Source of the DNA: an uncultured Gammaproteobacteria bacterium
GTDB taxonomy: Bacteria; Pseudomonadota; Gammaproteobacteria; JAADHQ01
Reading direction: 5' to 3'
Assembly: GCA_947258755.1 (NCBI GenBank)
Contig: CAMYJO010000001.1
Location: 111,695-175,694 of the forward strand
Length of the DNA stretch: 64,000 nucleotides
The notes beneath the pieces are model-generated. The model made no database searches. It had not been told where the DNA came from and was given only the letters and a program-made list of their open reading frames with translations. This document shows positions 27,963 to 37,366 of this stretch, piece after piece; within the stretch, counting starts at the first letter, position 1, and every line of letters starts with the position of its first letter. The position numbers and the translations under genes were made by a program.

Positions 27963-29966
27963 ATGCCCGATCTTCTCAACGACCAACAAAAACAGGCTAT
28001 CGAACATATCGATAGCCCACTGCTTGTGCTTGCAGGGGCGGGTAGTGGCAAGACACGCGTTATTACTCATAAGATCGCGCACCTGATCAAGAACAAGGTT
28101 CACTTGCCTGAGCATATAACTGCGGTGACCTTCACCAACAAAGCTGCCCGAGAAATGCAACAACGTGTTGCAAAACTACTTTCTCAAAATGACGCTCGTG
28201 GCTTACAGGTTTCCACTTTCCATACCCTCGGTCTGAAGATAATTAGAAGAGAGAAGAAAAAGCTTGGTCTGCGCAAAGGCTTTACTATTTATGATCACCA
28301 GGACAGCATGGCCCTGATACGTGACCTTCTGCGCAAGGACTTTGCCAGTAGCAGTGATATTGAAGACAAGGTACGCTGGCAGATCTCTTCATGGAAGAAC
28401 GCCTTTGTCGCGCCCGAACAGGCTATAAACAGCTGCACTGACCCAAAGGAATATACCGCAGCACAAATTTATATCAAATACGATCAGGCCTTACGCACCT
28501 ATAATGCCGTCGATTTTGACGACCTTATTTCATTGCCTGCGATGTTATTTTCCAGCGATTCGGAGGCCTTGATGGCCTGGCAACAACGCATTCGCTATCT
28601 GCTCGTAGATGAATATCAGGATACTAACACCGCGCAATATAATTTAATTAAACTACTACTAGGGTCACGCTCAAGCCTGACGGTCGTCGGTGATGATGAT
28701 CAATCCGTCTATGGTTGGCGTGGGGCGCAACCTGAAAACCTGAACCTGTTGCTGGCAGATTTTCCAAGCTTAAAGGTTGTAAAACTGGAACAAAACTATC
28801 GCTCTGTCAGTAACATCCTGCACCTGGCCAATCACTTGATTGCCAATAACGATCATCAATTTGAAAAGCGTTTATGGAGCGCCCTCGGTAACGGCGATAA
28901 GGTCAATGTTATCAGCGCCCGCAATGCTGACAATGAAGCAGAGAAGGTAGTCTCACGAATTTTACACCACCGTTTCAAACACAACCTGCCTTACTCGGAC
29001 TACGCCATCCTCTATCGCGGCAATCATCAATCACGTCCCTTCGAACGCGCCTTGCGTGAACACCAAATCCCCTACCATCTCAGCGGCGGCACTTCATTCT
29101 TTGAACGCGGCGAAATAAAAGATATTATGGCCTACCTGCAGTTGCTGGTTAACCCAGACAACGATGGCGCCTTCCTACGTGCTGTCAACACACCCAGGCG
29201 TGGACTGGGGCCGGGCACGATAGAAAAGCTGGCCGACTTCGCCGGCTCAAAGAATGTCAGCCTGTTCGCTGCTTGTTATGAAATCGATATTACCGAGCAC
29301 CTGGGTGCACGCGCCTACAGCAACTTGCTGTCCTTTTGTGATTGGTTAAATGATATTGCCGAAAAGGCTGTGCGCGGCGACACCTTGTCAGCGATCAAGG
29401 AAATGCTCGATGACATGCAATACAGGGAATGGGTCGAGAATCAATGTAATGAGCCCAAGGCGGCCGAAAATCGCCTCAGGAATATTGATGAGCTACTTGA
29501 CTGGCTACAACGCCTGCAACGCAAAAAACCCGACCAGGACCTGGCCCAGTGGCTAAATCATATGACTCTGATGGACATCCTGGAGCGTGATAGTGAAGAG
29601 CAAGACAACAATGCCGTCCATCTGATGACCTTGCATGCTTCCAAGGGACTAGAATTCAATCATGTCTATATTGTCGGTATGGAAGAAGAGTTATTACCGC
29701 ATCGAAACAGTGTCGATGACAGCCTGGAAGAAGAAAGAAGGCTCGCCTACGTCGGCATAACGCGTGCACGAAAAGGGCTTACCTTTACCCACGCAATGAC
29801 CCGACGTCGCTATGGTGAACTATTATCCTGCGAACCCAGCCGTTTTCTTGAGGAACTGCCGCAGGATTTTCTTGACTGGGAAAACAACCGCCAGGAATCC
29901 AGTGATGAACGCAAGGAGCGCGGCAACGCGCATTTAGCTAATTTGCGCAGTATACTTGGCGACTAA
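27963..29966 (+). CDS. rep: ATP-dependent DNA helicase Rep
   Basis: The 667-residue UvrD/Rep-type helicase has all superfamily I motifs: Q-motif LNDQQKQAI, Walker A GAGSGKTRVITHK, VTFTNKAAREM, VDEYQDTN, GDDDQSVYGWRGA, QNYRS and LMTLHASKGLEF, ending in YVGITRARKGLT. It unwinds 3'-5' and clears proteins ahead of replication forks. Length (Rep is about 670, UvrD longer) supports Rep rather than UvrD. Confidence 0.94.
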   Translation: MPDLLNDQQKQAIEHIDSPLLVLAGAGSGKTRVITHKIAHLIKNKVHLPEHITAVTFTNKAAREMQQRVAKLLSQNDARGLQVSTFHTLGLKIIRREKKKLGLRKGFTIYDHQDSMALIRDLLRKDFASSSDIEDKVRWQISSWKNAFVAPEQAINSCTDPKEYTAAQIYIKYDQALRTYNAVDFDDLISLPAMLFSSDSEALMAWQQRIRYLLVDEYQDTNTAQYNLIKLLLGSRSSLTVVGDDDQSVYGWRGAQPENLNLLLADFPSLKVVKLEQNYRSVSNILHLANHLIANNDHQFEKRLWSALGNGDKVNVISARNADNEAEKVVSRILHHRFKHNLPYSDYAILYRGNHQSRPFERALREHQIPYHLSGGTSFFERGEIKDIMAYLQLLVNPDNDGAFLRAVNTPRRGLGPGTIEKLADFAGSKNVSLFAACYEIDITEHLGARAYSNLLSFCDWLNDIAEKAVRGDTLSAIKEMLDDMQYREWVENQCNEPKAAENRLRNIDELLDWLQRLQRKKPDQDLAQWLNHMTLMDILERDSEEQDNNAVHLMTLHASKGLEFNHVYIVGMEEELLPHRNSVDDSLEEERRLAYVGITRARKGLTFTHAMTRRRYGELLSCEPSRFLEELPQDFLDWENNRQESSDERKERGNAHLANLRSILGD

Positions 29967-29991
29967 GTACAGGCTGCTCTATCACTAGCCG

Positions 29992-30432
29992 CTATTGGCC
30001 AACGATCTTGGGTAGGTATACCGCCTCGATGAGTTCCTTGCCGGTCATTTTCTTCAGACCTTCCCTGATTTCCTTGAGCACCTCGGCCGTTAGTTTAACT
30101 TTTCCCTGACTTGAACTGATTTCAGAAAACGATAGACTGCTGAACAATAGCACCAGGCGGTGCCTGATCATTGGCATATGTTTCTGTACCTTGGGCGCAT
30201 CATTGACGTCTGCTATCTTCAAAGTCACCTCAACCTGCAAATAGCGCACGTCATTGCTTTTATCTGCAAGATTGACTACAAATGCAGGCTTGATCTCCAG
30301 ATAAGGTGAAGAACTTCCGCCACCTCCACCAGCGGCATAGGCGTTTGCGCCCATAGCCAATAGCAGAAATACAAAGCTGGAACGCAATACATTGCTGAAT
30401 AGGGAGGAAAAACAAATAGTCATTTTATTCAT
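29992..30432 (-). CDS. FliL-like flagellar basal-body-associated protein
   Basis: The 146-residue protein has an N-terminal hydrophobic signal or anchor (to about residue 35), a glycine run (AGGGGGSSS), then the FliL fold. That fold shows YLEIKPAFVVNL, VRYLQVEVTLKI and the terminal EAVYLPKIVGQ. FliL sits at the flagellar motor and interacts with the stator, but no flagellar gene is nearby. FliL-like proteins also occur outside flagellar operons. I start at ATG 30432, which has a CAGG site upstream; longer upstream starts read into an unrelated leader. Confidence 0.78.
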   Translation of the reverse strand: MNKMTICFSSLFSNVLRSSFVFLLLAMGANAYAAGGGGGSSSPYLEIKPAFVVNLADKSNDVRYLQVEVTLKIADVNDAPKVQKHMPMIRHRLVLLFSSLSFSEISSSQGKVKLTAEVLKEIREGLKKMTGKELIEAVYLPKIVGQ

Positions 30433-30620
30433 ACGAAACCTGGCCTGGCTGTTGTCGAAACCCTCGTCGCGAGCGTTTCTTATTTTCATGTGATCGATTG
30501 CGAGAACACTCATGCACTAGCAAGTACTCAGGCAATAGAAATCAATCACACACTCCTAACTGTTTTTCGGTCACTTTACAGCTAACTTTAGCCTGTTGAA
30601 AGTCTGGATTAACAGGCAAC

Positions 30621-30644
30621 AAAAAAGGGCTACCGCAGTAGCCC
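30621..30644 (-). terminator. Rho-independent terminator after the cytochrome c5-like gene
   Basis: On the minus strand GGGCTAC and GTAGCCC flank a short loop and are followed by a run of six T. It lies 28 bases after the cytochrome stop. Confidence 0.85.
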
Positions 30645-30671
30645 TCATCTGTAACCATGCATTGTCTAAGG

Positions 30672-31136
30672 TTACATGCCGCTATTAGCCAACATATCCT
30701 TGATCGCCGCTTCGAGCTCCTCATCGGTGAAATCACCGCCGCCGCGTGGAGGCATAATCCCCTTCCCTTCTATAACTGCAGTCATCATGCCTTCCATTCC
30801 AGCCTGCATACGTGATTCCCAGTCGCCCTTGCTACCAATCTTAGGGGCGCCGGCGACACCGGCAACATGACAACCACCACAAGAAGCCTGTACCACTTCC
30901 TGACCGGATCTGGCCGCCTTGGCAGCACCCGCAGCCATCTTGGCACCTACACTGACCTTACCAACAGGCTCAATCCGTGCCTGCAATGCCTGTTCGGCAC
31001 GGGCACTCTTCTGCTGCTTCTTGGAAGAGCTCTCACTTACGTTCTGTGCTATAAAAAAAGCGATCACACCCAGCAGGGCTATCGCTATGGTCACTATAGC
31101 TATCGATTTCATCACTTGTTGATCTTGATCAGTCAC
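30672..31136 (-). CDS. Membrane-anchored cytochrome c5-like protein
   Basis: The 154-residue protein has one N-terminal transmembrane helix (SIAIVTIAIALLGVIAFFIA), an Ala-rich linker and a single-haem domain. The haem site is CGGCH (residues about 85-89), and the Met ligand lies in KGIMPPRGGG. The end, LEAAIKDMLANSG, is typical of c5. It would carry electrons at the periplasmic face of the inner membrane. It could accept electrons from enzymes such as the TsdA homologue, but there is no linkage. Confidence 0.88.
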   Translation of the reverse strand: MTDQDQQVMKSIAIVTIAIALLGVIAFFIAQNVSESSSKKQQKSARAEQALQARIEPVGKVSVGAKMAAGAAKAARSGQEVVQASCGGCHVAGVAGAPKIGSKGDWESRMQAGMEGMMTAVIEGKGIMPPRGGGDFTDEELEAAIKDMLANSGM

Positions 31137-31457
31137 TCTTATCTCCCATCATTCTTTATATATGTACCGATTACGCAGCTAGCATATAATCGTGGTTCTG
31201 GGTCTGCCAAATGCCGGCTGTACATGATATTGTGTTGTACTAGACAGATTTTCTGTGCAGCGGCTGATTATACTGATAAAAGCTGGGCAGTTATAGACGC
31301 TTTATTGCACTTTTACCCGTGTAATTTCTTTTACCCGTATAAACTATAGTTTCAGGGTAGGATATACGGATTTAATCACCGACAATGCTGCTAAACTGCG
31401 GCCCCCTGAGCACAATTTCACTTGACCTATCCCATAATTGGGATTATAGTCCCATTT
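31137..31457. other. Divergent regulatory gap
   Basis: This 321-base region separates the cytochrome (-) from the DUF6502 gene (+). The right end holds the promoter described at 31422-31450. I see no gene in the rest. Confidence 0.5.
31422..31450 (+). promoter_or_regulatory. Sigma-70-like promoter giving a near-leaderless transcript
   Basis: TTGACC (31422-31427), a 17-base spacer and TATAGT (31445-31450) form a strong-looking promoter. Transcription would start at about 31457, one base before the ATG at 31458. The spacer and -10 contain CCCA...TGGG and GGGA...TCCC small palindromes that could be an operator. Confidence 0.6.
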
Positions 31458-32273
31458 ATGGATACACCTCACCAACAGATACTCGCCCGGGCCGTGCTGC
31501 GCCTGCTACGCCCATTGGTAAGGATTCTGTTGCGCAACGGCATCGCCTTCGGCACCTTCTCCGATTTGGCCAAGAAGGTCTATACCGATGTCGCCTTTGA
31601 ACATTTCACCATAGAAGGCAAAAAGCAATCCGTATCCCGGGTGTCGATATTGACCGGCCTGACCCGCAAAGAGGTCAAGCGCCTGCATGAGTTACCCGAG
31701 CCGGACTCAGTAACCGAAGAAAAACGCTATAACCGTGCCATCCGGGTTATCAGTGGCTGGCTTAATGATACAGATTATCGCTCCGCCGAGGGCGTACCGC
31801 TGGCATTACCACTAAGAGGTGACAGCCCCTCTTTCACATCCCTGGTGCGTTCATACAGTGGCGATGTACCCGTACAGGCAATGTTGACCGAATTAATGAC
31901 AGCAAAAAGCGTAGAACAACGCGATGACATTATTTATCTGGTGCGCCACGCCTACGTCCCTTCCGATGACCCGGAAGAGAAAATGCATATCCTCGGCACA
32001 GACGTCGAGGAATTAATCGATACCATCGACCACAACCTGACCCATCAGGGCGATGAGCTACGCTTCCAGCGCAAGGTCAGCAATGGACACATTGCAAATA
32101 CCGATCTGGAAACATTCAAACAACTGTCAACAAAGGAAGCGCAGATGTTACTCGAACGTCTGGACAGCTGGTTGACCGAACATGAACAAGACCCTGACGC
32201 CGAAAGCAAACAATCATCGGCCAAGGTTAGCATGGGTATCTACTATTACGTAGATGAACCCAAGGAGAAATAA
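31458..32273 (+). CDS. DUF6502-family protein
   Basis: The 271-residue protein matches the DUF6502 pattern. An N-terminal hydrophobic/basic helix (RAVLRLLRPLVRILLRNGIAFGTFSDLAKKVY) leads into a segment that looks like a helix-turn-helix (QSVSRVSILTGLTRKEVKRL). A PLALPLRG-x-x-SFTSLVRSY stretch and a C-terminal region ending SMGIYYYVDEP follow. Family function is not established; the HTH-like segment suggests DNA binding. I chose ATG 31458 rather than an upstream in-frame codon because the promoter overlaps the longer version. The next gene starts 2 bases after the stop. Confidence 0.8.
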   Translation: MDTPHQQILARAVLRLLRPLVRILLRNGIAFGTFSDLAKKVYTDVAFEHFTIEGKKQSVSRVSILTGLTRKEVKRLHELPEPDSVTEEKRYNRAIRVISGWLNDTDYRSAEGVPLALPLRGDSPSFTSLVRSYSGDVPVQAMLTELMTAKSVEQRDDIIYLVRHAYVPSDDPEEKMHILGTDVEELIDTIDHNLTHQGDELRFQRKVSNGHIANTDLETFKQLSTKEAQMLLERLDSWLTEHEQDPDAESKQSSAKVSMGIYYYVDEPKEK

Positions 32274-32274
32274 T

Positions 32275-33747
32275 ATGCGCCCTTCATTCTCACATAGTCT
32301 TATTGCATCCATCCTTCTGTTCTTGCTGACCTCTTGCGGAGGTGGTGGCAGTGGTGGTATCGGTGGCACCGGGGTAACTTCTGGCGGCACGATTACTGGT
32401 TTTGGCAGTATCTTTGTCAATGGCGTTAAATTTGATACATCCTCCTCTAATATCAATATTGATGGAAACATCGGCAGCGAGGCCGATTTGAAACTAGGAA
32501 TGTTTGTTCTTGTGCATGGAACCCTGAACGCCGATAGCACGACAGGAATTGCTAACGACATCAGTACAAATATCGAGCTCAAAGGCCCGGTGTCCGGAAC
32601 ACCCGATGTTGACTTGAATAATAATACAGTCACATTCACTGTATTTGGTCATACTGTATTCGCCAGTGCAGATAGCACGGTATTCGATGGCAGTGGTTTT
32701 GCTTTCGACAGCATTGCTGAAAATGATGTTTTGGAGATTTACGGCCTGATAGATTCCAATGCTATAATTAATGCAACAAGGATAGAGTTAAAAGGACCTC
32801 TTTCAACCACAACCGATGTCGAGGTCAATGGTTCATTAGGACAAGTCCAGTCCAATATGAGCTTTGAGTTACTTACGGGAGGCTCTACGATTGTCATTAA
32901 CCATGATGGCTCAACCGATTATTCCTCACTAGCAACTGGGACACCTCTAGAAGTCAAAGGAATATACGCCAGTGCTAATGAAGTCAATGCCGATGAGATC
33001 AAGCAGAAATCTTCGTTATTTAACGATACTGATGGAGATGTAGAAATCGAAGGTATTATCACAGATTATATTGATGACACAAATTTCAAAGTCAATGGAA
33101 TTCAGGTTGATGCCAGCGGGATTACAATACCATTAAATCTTTCATTAGGTTTTGACGTCAAAATCGAAGTAGAGGGTACTTTCAGTAATAATATTTTGAT
33201 TGCCAGTGAAATTGAGGCGCGAAGCGGTGAAATTAAAATACAGTCAATTGTTTCTGATATATCGAATATCAGCAACAATAAAATATCGCTTTCATATGGC
33301 AGCGGAGAGAGTGTCGAAGTCTCCATCAACAATCTGAGCAAACTGGAAGATGATCTATTTGACCTTGAGCCATTCTCTATCAGCAATATCGAACCGAACA
33401 ACTATTTGGAAATAAAAGCCTTGCTAGACGGCGATGGCAATGTCATTGTTACAGACTTGAAGAGAAAGTCGCCGGAATCCGAGGCGTCATTGAAAGGACC
33501 GGTTGACCCATCAGGAATTGTTCCAACCCCGTTTCAGGAGTCAATAACAATCCTTGGGGTTTCGCATTTTGCAAACTCAAATACTAAGCTTGAAATCAAT
33601 GACGTCGAAATTAGCAACCTGAGCCCGCCCTTAAGCCGCTCGGAATTCTTCGATATGCTCAATGAGGGTGATACATTAGAAATCGAAGATGGCGATGACA
33701 TAAATACTCCTGACGGTATTGCCGATGAAATCAGCCTGGAAAATTAG
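32275..33747 (+). CDS. DUF5666-repeat lipoprotein
   Basis: The 490-residue protein has a lipobox (LLTSC near residue 21) followed by a glycine-rich GGGGSGGIGGTG linker and several DUF5666-like beta modules. Each has G-x-x-V-x-V-x-G patterns such as FGSIFVNGVKFDT, LKLGMFVLVHGTL and EVNADEIK. It should sit in the envelope. A good AAGGAG site overlaps the end of the upstream gene, so it is cotranscribed with DUF6502, a recurring pair. Function unknown; the modules look like OB-type binding folds. Confidence 0.82.
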   Translation: MRPSFSHSLIASILLFLLTSCGGGGSGGIGGTGVTSGGTITGFGSIFVNGVKFDTSSSNINIDGNIGSEADLKLGMFVLVHGTLNADSTTGIANDISTNIELKGPVSGTPDVDLNNNTVTFTVFGHTVFASADSTVFDGSGFAFDSIAENDVLEIYGLIDSNAIINATRIELKGPLSTTTDVEVNGSLGQVQSNMSFELLTGGSTIVINHDGSTDYSSLATGTPLEVKGIYASANEVNADEIKQKSSLFNDTDGDVEIEGIITDYIDDTNFKVNGIQVDASGITIPLNLSLGFDVKIEVEGTFSNNILIASEIEARSGEIKIQSIVSDISNISNNKISLSYGSGESVEVSINNLSKLEDDLFDLEPFSISNIEPNNYLEIKALLDGDGNVIVTDLKRKSPESEASLKGPVDPSGIVPTPFQESITILGVSHFANSNTKLEINDVEISNLSPPLSRSEFFDMLNEGDTLEIEDGDDINTPDGIADEISLEN

Positions 33748-33770
33748 TCGATTCCAGGTGAACCTCTTTT

Positions 33771-33900
33771 CTGTGGGAGCGGTCCTTGACCGCGATTAAA
33801 AACAGTAGCGAGTAACTAGTTACGTGCAAAAAGAACTCTAATCCCGGTCTTTTTTAGCCACTAGCTATTCGGTTATCGCGGCCAAGGGCCGCTCCTACAG
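33771..33900. repeat. Nested palindrome, copy B1
   Basis: Left REP-like arm CTGTGGGAGCGGTCCTTGAC pairs with right arm ending GCCAAGGGCCGCTCCTACAG. The core carries degenerate GTAGCGAGTAACTAG and GCCACTAGCTATTCGG words. It lies after the DUF5666 gene. Confidence 0.75.
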
Positions 33901-33944
33901 AGTGATGGCGGTACTATTCAGCTCATAACCAGTGGTGTGGCCAT

Positions 33945-34066
33945 TGTAGGAGCGGCCCTTGGCCGCGATAATCGAGTCTTGAGGGATGGGCAATGAGTGG
34001 CTAGAAAAAAGCTGGTATCTGGTTTTACGCGCTACTCGCCACTAGCAACACGCTACTATTTAATCG
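33945..34066. repeat. Nested palindrome, copy B2 (right arm missing)
   Basis: The left arm TGTAGGAGCGGCCCTTGGCC is followed by a core with GAGTGGCTAG and CTACTCGCCACTAGCAACA. The right REP-like arm is absent, and the repeat runs into the stop codon of the MMPL gene. Copies B1 and B2 are tandem. Confidence 0.7.
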
Positions 34067-36367
34067 CTACTTGTCCTTAAAAACCAACACTGCCAAGGCC
34101 GGTAACAGGATCATCGCTGCCAGCATATTGGCCAGGAAGACAAAGGTCAGTAGGATACCCATATCGGCCTGAAATTTTAATGCTGAAAAGATCCAGGTGC
34201 TGACACCCATCGCCAACGTCATCGCGGTGAACAATACGGCATGCCCGGTAGTGGTAAAGGCCTTGAACAGGGACTCCCTGATCGGCAGGCCATCATCCAT
34301 AAATTCATGCAGGCGACTGTAAATATAAATACCGTAGTCGACACCGATACCCACACCTAATGCCACCACAGGCAAGGTAGCCACCTTCAGGCCAATATTC
34401 AGATACACCATCAGGGCATAAGTCAGGATAGACACCAGTGCCAATGGCACTACGATACATAAGGTTCCCAACACAGACCTGAAACCGATAACACACAGAA
34501 CTATGATTGCACTATAGACATAAACCAGCATCGGTATTTGCGCAGCCGATACGGCTTCATTGGTCGCCGCCATGACACCGACATTGCCACTGGCCAGCCT
34601 GAAATCAACATCGGTATTGTTTTTTTCACCTTGATACTGTTTAACCGCCTCGACAATACCGGCAATCGTTGACGCCTTGTGGTCCTGGGTAAAAATATAT
34701 ACCGCCATGACGCTGCAATCCGAATTCAGTAACCCGGTACTGGTATCAAACGGCGTTACCGATTGCGCCAGTACATACTGGTTACGTGATAACACCCGCC
34801 ATTTCAGGTTTCCTTCATTCCAGCCAGCATTCACCAGCTTGGCCAATTGTGGCAGGCTGGTCACAGACTGCACGCCGGCTGTATTTTGCATACGCCAGGC
34901 AAAACGATCGATCTCATCCATACTGGCGTAGTTCGTACAGGCACCACCTTTCGATTCTGCAATCACAGTCAACACATCTACACCGATAGCATACTGGCTG
35001 GTGATTTTTTTAATATCCTGATTATAGCGTGAATCGGCGTGCAACTCCGGCGCCCCTGCCTCAAGGTCACCGATCTTCAGGTCCGACCCTTTCCAGAGAC
35101 CAAACAGCAGCAATAGGCCGGCCAGTACAACAACCCCTGTAGAATTTCTGCGTGTAAAAAAATTAGCGAAACACTTCCACTGCTGTTCATAACGGCCTAC
35201 ATGGGTCCGCTTGAAATAGCCGCTGGGCATATAGGATAACAATACCGGCAACAGGAACAGGTTCGTTAACAGGATTACGGCAATGCCAACACTGGCAGCA
35301 ATCGCCATCTCCCTGATAATGCCGATATCAATCAGCAGTATGGTCAAGAAGCCAAGCGTGTCACTGATCAGGGCGACACTACCCGGCACGAGCAAACGTA
35401 TGAAGGCTACCCTGGCACCCTTCCGGCTATCGGCATGTTTGTTTGCCTCGACCCTGACTGCGTTGACCATTTGAATGCCATGGCTGATACCGATCGCAAA
35501 CACCAGAAAAGGCACCAGTATCGACATTGGGTCGATGCCGTAACCAATTACCGGCAACAGACCAAGCTGCCAGATCACAGCTGTTAATGAGCATAATATC
35601 GGCAAAATAGTCAGTCGTACAGAACGCGTATAGATATAGATCAGGATCGCTGTGACCAGCAAAGTAATAATGAAAAACAGGCCTACATCACTGAGACCAT
35701 CAACGACATCGCCGATCAATTTAGCGAAGCCTATAATCTGGATATCAACATTTTCACTGGCAAATTGTTGGCGAAGTTTTTCCAGACGATCGGCAAGTCC
35801 AATATAGTCTATTTTCTGGTGTTCGCTGGCGGATATCAGGTTGGCACGTATCATGGCACTACTAAAATCCGTAGACACAAGTCGACCGAGCTTGCCGGAT
35901 TTTAGAATATTGGAGCGTACTATCTCCAGGCCTTTGGCATCAGCGACGAAATCTGCTGGTATGACATTGCCACCGGCGAAGCCACCCTCGACTACTTCAA
36001 TAAAACGCGTATTCGGGGTAAACAACGAGGTCACTGAAGAACGCTCGACACCTGGGATAAAAAACACCTCATCGGTCGCCGCCTTCAAGACATCGAAAAA
36101 ATCCTTGCTGAATATATCGCCCTTCTTCGCCGATACCGCAATCAGGATGCGATTGGCGCCACCAAAGTCTTTTTGGTGCTTGAAAAAGGTTTGCATATAT
36201 TCGTGCTTGGCAGGTAGTAATTTCTTAAAGCCAGCATCCAGACGTACCTGGGTGGCAGAGTAAGCTAGCAATGCGGTCAACAATGCGAACAATATAAGCA
36301 CATGCTGGCGGTGACTAAAAACCCATCGAGCTATCGTTTGACAGACGTGTTTTTTATCAGAGCTCAA
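34067..36367 (-). CDS. MMPL/RND-family exporter
   Basis: The 766-residue inner-membrane protein has the duplicated RND layout. One transmembrane helix (about 20-40) is followed by a periplasmic loop, five helices (about 220-380), a second loop, and five more helices (about 620-760). VALGVGIGVDYGIYIYSR in the second half is the typical RND helix 4 proton-relay region. MMPL/HpnN-type members move lipids or hydrophobic molecules rather than drugs. Its ATG overlaps the stop of the YCF48-like gene (ATGA), placing it as the last gene of the DUF1302-DUF1329-YCF48-MMPL operon. Confidence 0.9.
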   Translation of the reverse strand: MSSDKKHVCQTIARWVFSHRQHVLILFALLTALLAYSATQVRLDAGFKKLLPAKHEYMQTFFKHQKDFGGANRILIAVSAKKGDIFSKDFFDVLKAATDEVFFIPGVERSSVTSLFTPNTRFIEVVEGGFAGGNVIPADFVADAKGLEIVRSNILKSGKLGRLVSTDFSSAMIRANLISASEHQKIDYIGLADRLEKLRQQFASENVDIQIIGFAKLIGDVVDGLSDVGLFFIITLLVTAILIYIYTRSVRLTILPILCSLTAVIWQLGLLPVIGYGIDPMSILVPFLVFAIGISHGIQMVNAVRVEANKHADSRKGARVAFIRLLVPGSVALISDTLGFLTILLIDIGIIREMAIAASVGIAVILLTNLFLLPVLLSYMPSGYFKRTHVGRYEQQWKCFANFFTRRNSTGVVVLAGLLLLFGLWKGSDLKIGDLEAGAPELHADSRYNQDIKKITSQYAIGVDVLTVIAESKGGACTNYASMDEIDRFAWRMQNTAGVQSVTSLPQLAKLVNAGWNEGNLKWRVLSRNQYVLAQSVTPFDTSTGLLNSDCSVMAVYIFTQDHKASTIAGIVEAVKQYQGEKNNTDVDFRLASGNVGVMAATNEAVSAAQIPMLVYVYSAIIVLCVIGFRSVLGTLCIVVPLALVSILTYALMVYLNIGLKVATLPVVALGVGIGVDYGIYIYSRLHEFMDDGLPIRESLFKAFTTTGHAVLFTAMTLAMGVSTWIFSALKFQADMGILLTFVFLANMLAAMILLPALAVLVFKDK

Positions 36368-37314
36368 TGCAGTCTCTCCACACCGTTTTCACCGACTGCA
36401 AGCACACCACCGTCCAAACATTCAGACATGGCAATTTTATGACTGCGATTACTGACCTTTTGTAACGAGAAAGTTCTTCCGCGATCACGGCTGGCCAGCA
36501 AAACACCGCCGTCACCACTTAGCAGGATGGAATCATCTTCTAATTCAAGGCCTGCAGACAGCGCATGTTCGCTACCCGATTCAATTTTGTTCCAGCTATA
36601 CCCGAGGTCTGACGAGCTATAGATATGTCCACGCATACCGAACAGGAGAAGGCGATCGTTTGCCAACACCAGTTGGCCAAAATAGGTCCCTGCATAAGGT
36701 GTTTTTATCTTTTCCCAGGTGTCGCCACTATTCACGGACAAATAAACAGCGCCGGCTTCGCCACTGACAATCAGCTCACCACCCTGCATCTGTGTTATTG
36801 AATAAAGATGGAAATCATCCTCAGCAAACAAGGTTCTGCCCGTCCAGCTCTGCCCACCATCAATAGTACTCAATAAGGCACCATAAGCACCCACCGCAAA
36901 GCCTTTTTTGCTGGAGACAAATATAACATCGAACAGTGGTTGCTCGGCCTCAATATCCTCGTGCACGACGCTCCATTGTTTGCCGCCATCTCTTGTTTTT
37001 AAGATTATGCCATCATGGCCGACGATCCAGCCATTACGCACATCGAAGAAAAAAACACTATTCAGTGTCACTGCTCGTGGACTTTTCATCTGCTGCCATG
37101 ATGCGCCGCAATCCGCAGACATTAAAATATGCCCGCGCGCACCAACAGCAATGACTTGCTTGTCTACAGGAACGATATCCAATAACAGGGATTTACTTGC
37201 AATGCTAGAGGTTTCGGAGGAAGTCTGCTGCGCCGCCATGAGTGCAGGTGCCAGCATTATCAATGCCGGCACAAGTAAGGCCGAAAGCGTTGCAATCCTT
37301 ATATGTAGGAGCAT
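36364..37314 (-). CDS. YCF48-like beta-propeller protein
   Basis: The 316-residue protein has a signal peptide (ending about residue 29) and repeated BNR/YCF48 blades, each with S-x-D-x-G-x-S/T-W motifs. Examples are SADCGASWQQM, TRDGGKQWSVV, TIDGGQSWTGR, SVNSGDTWEKI and SSDLGYSWNKI. A FFFDVRNGWIVGHDGIILKT stretch is the YCF48 signature. In photosynthetic organisms YCF48 helps photosystem II assembly. In bacteria it occurs beside RND exporters, where a periplasmic adaptor role is likely but unproven. It is coupled to the exporter downstream. Confidence 0.87.
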   Translation of the reverse strand: MLLHIRIATLSALLVPALIMLAPALMAAQQTSSETSSIASKSLLLDIVPVDKQVIAVGARGHILMSADCGASWQQMKSPRAVTLNSVFFFDVRNGWIVGHDGIILKTRDGGKQWSVVHEDIEAEQPLFDVIFVSSKKGFAVGAYGALLSTIDGGQSWTGRTLFAEDDFHLYSITQMQGGELIVSGEAGAVYLSVNSGDTWEKIKTPYAGTYFGQLVLANDRLLLFGMRGHIYSSSDLGYSWNKIESGSEHALSAGLELEDDSILLSGDGGVLLASRDRGRTFSLQKVSNRSHKIAMSECLDGGVLAVGENGVERLH

Positions 37315-37366
37315 TTACCTGACTTCTATCATCAGCCGCTAGCGCGGATGATGATACAGTTATTTA

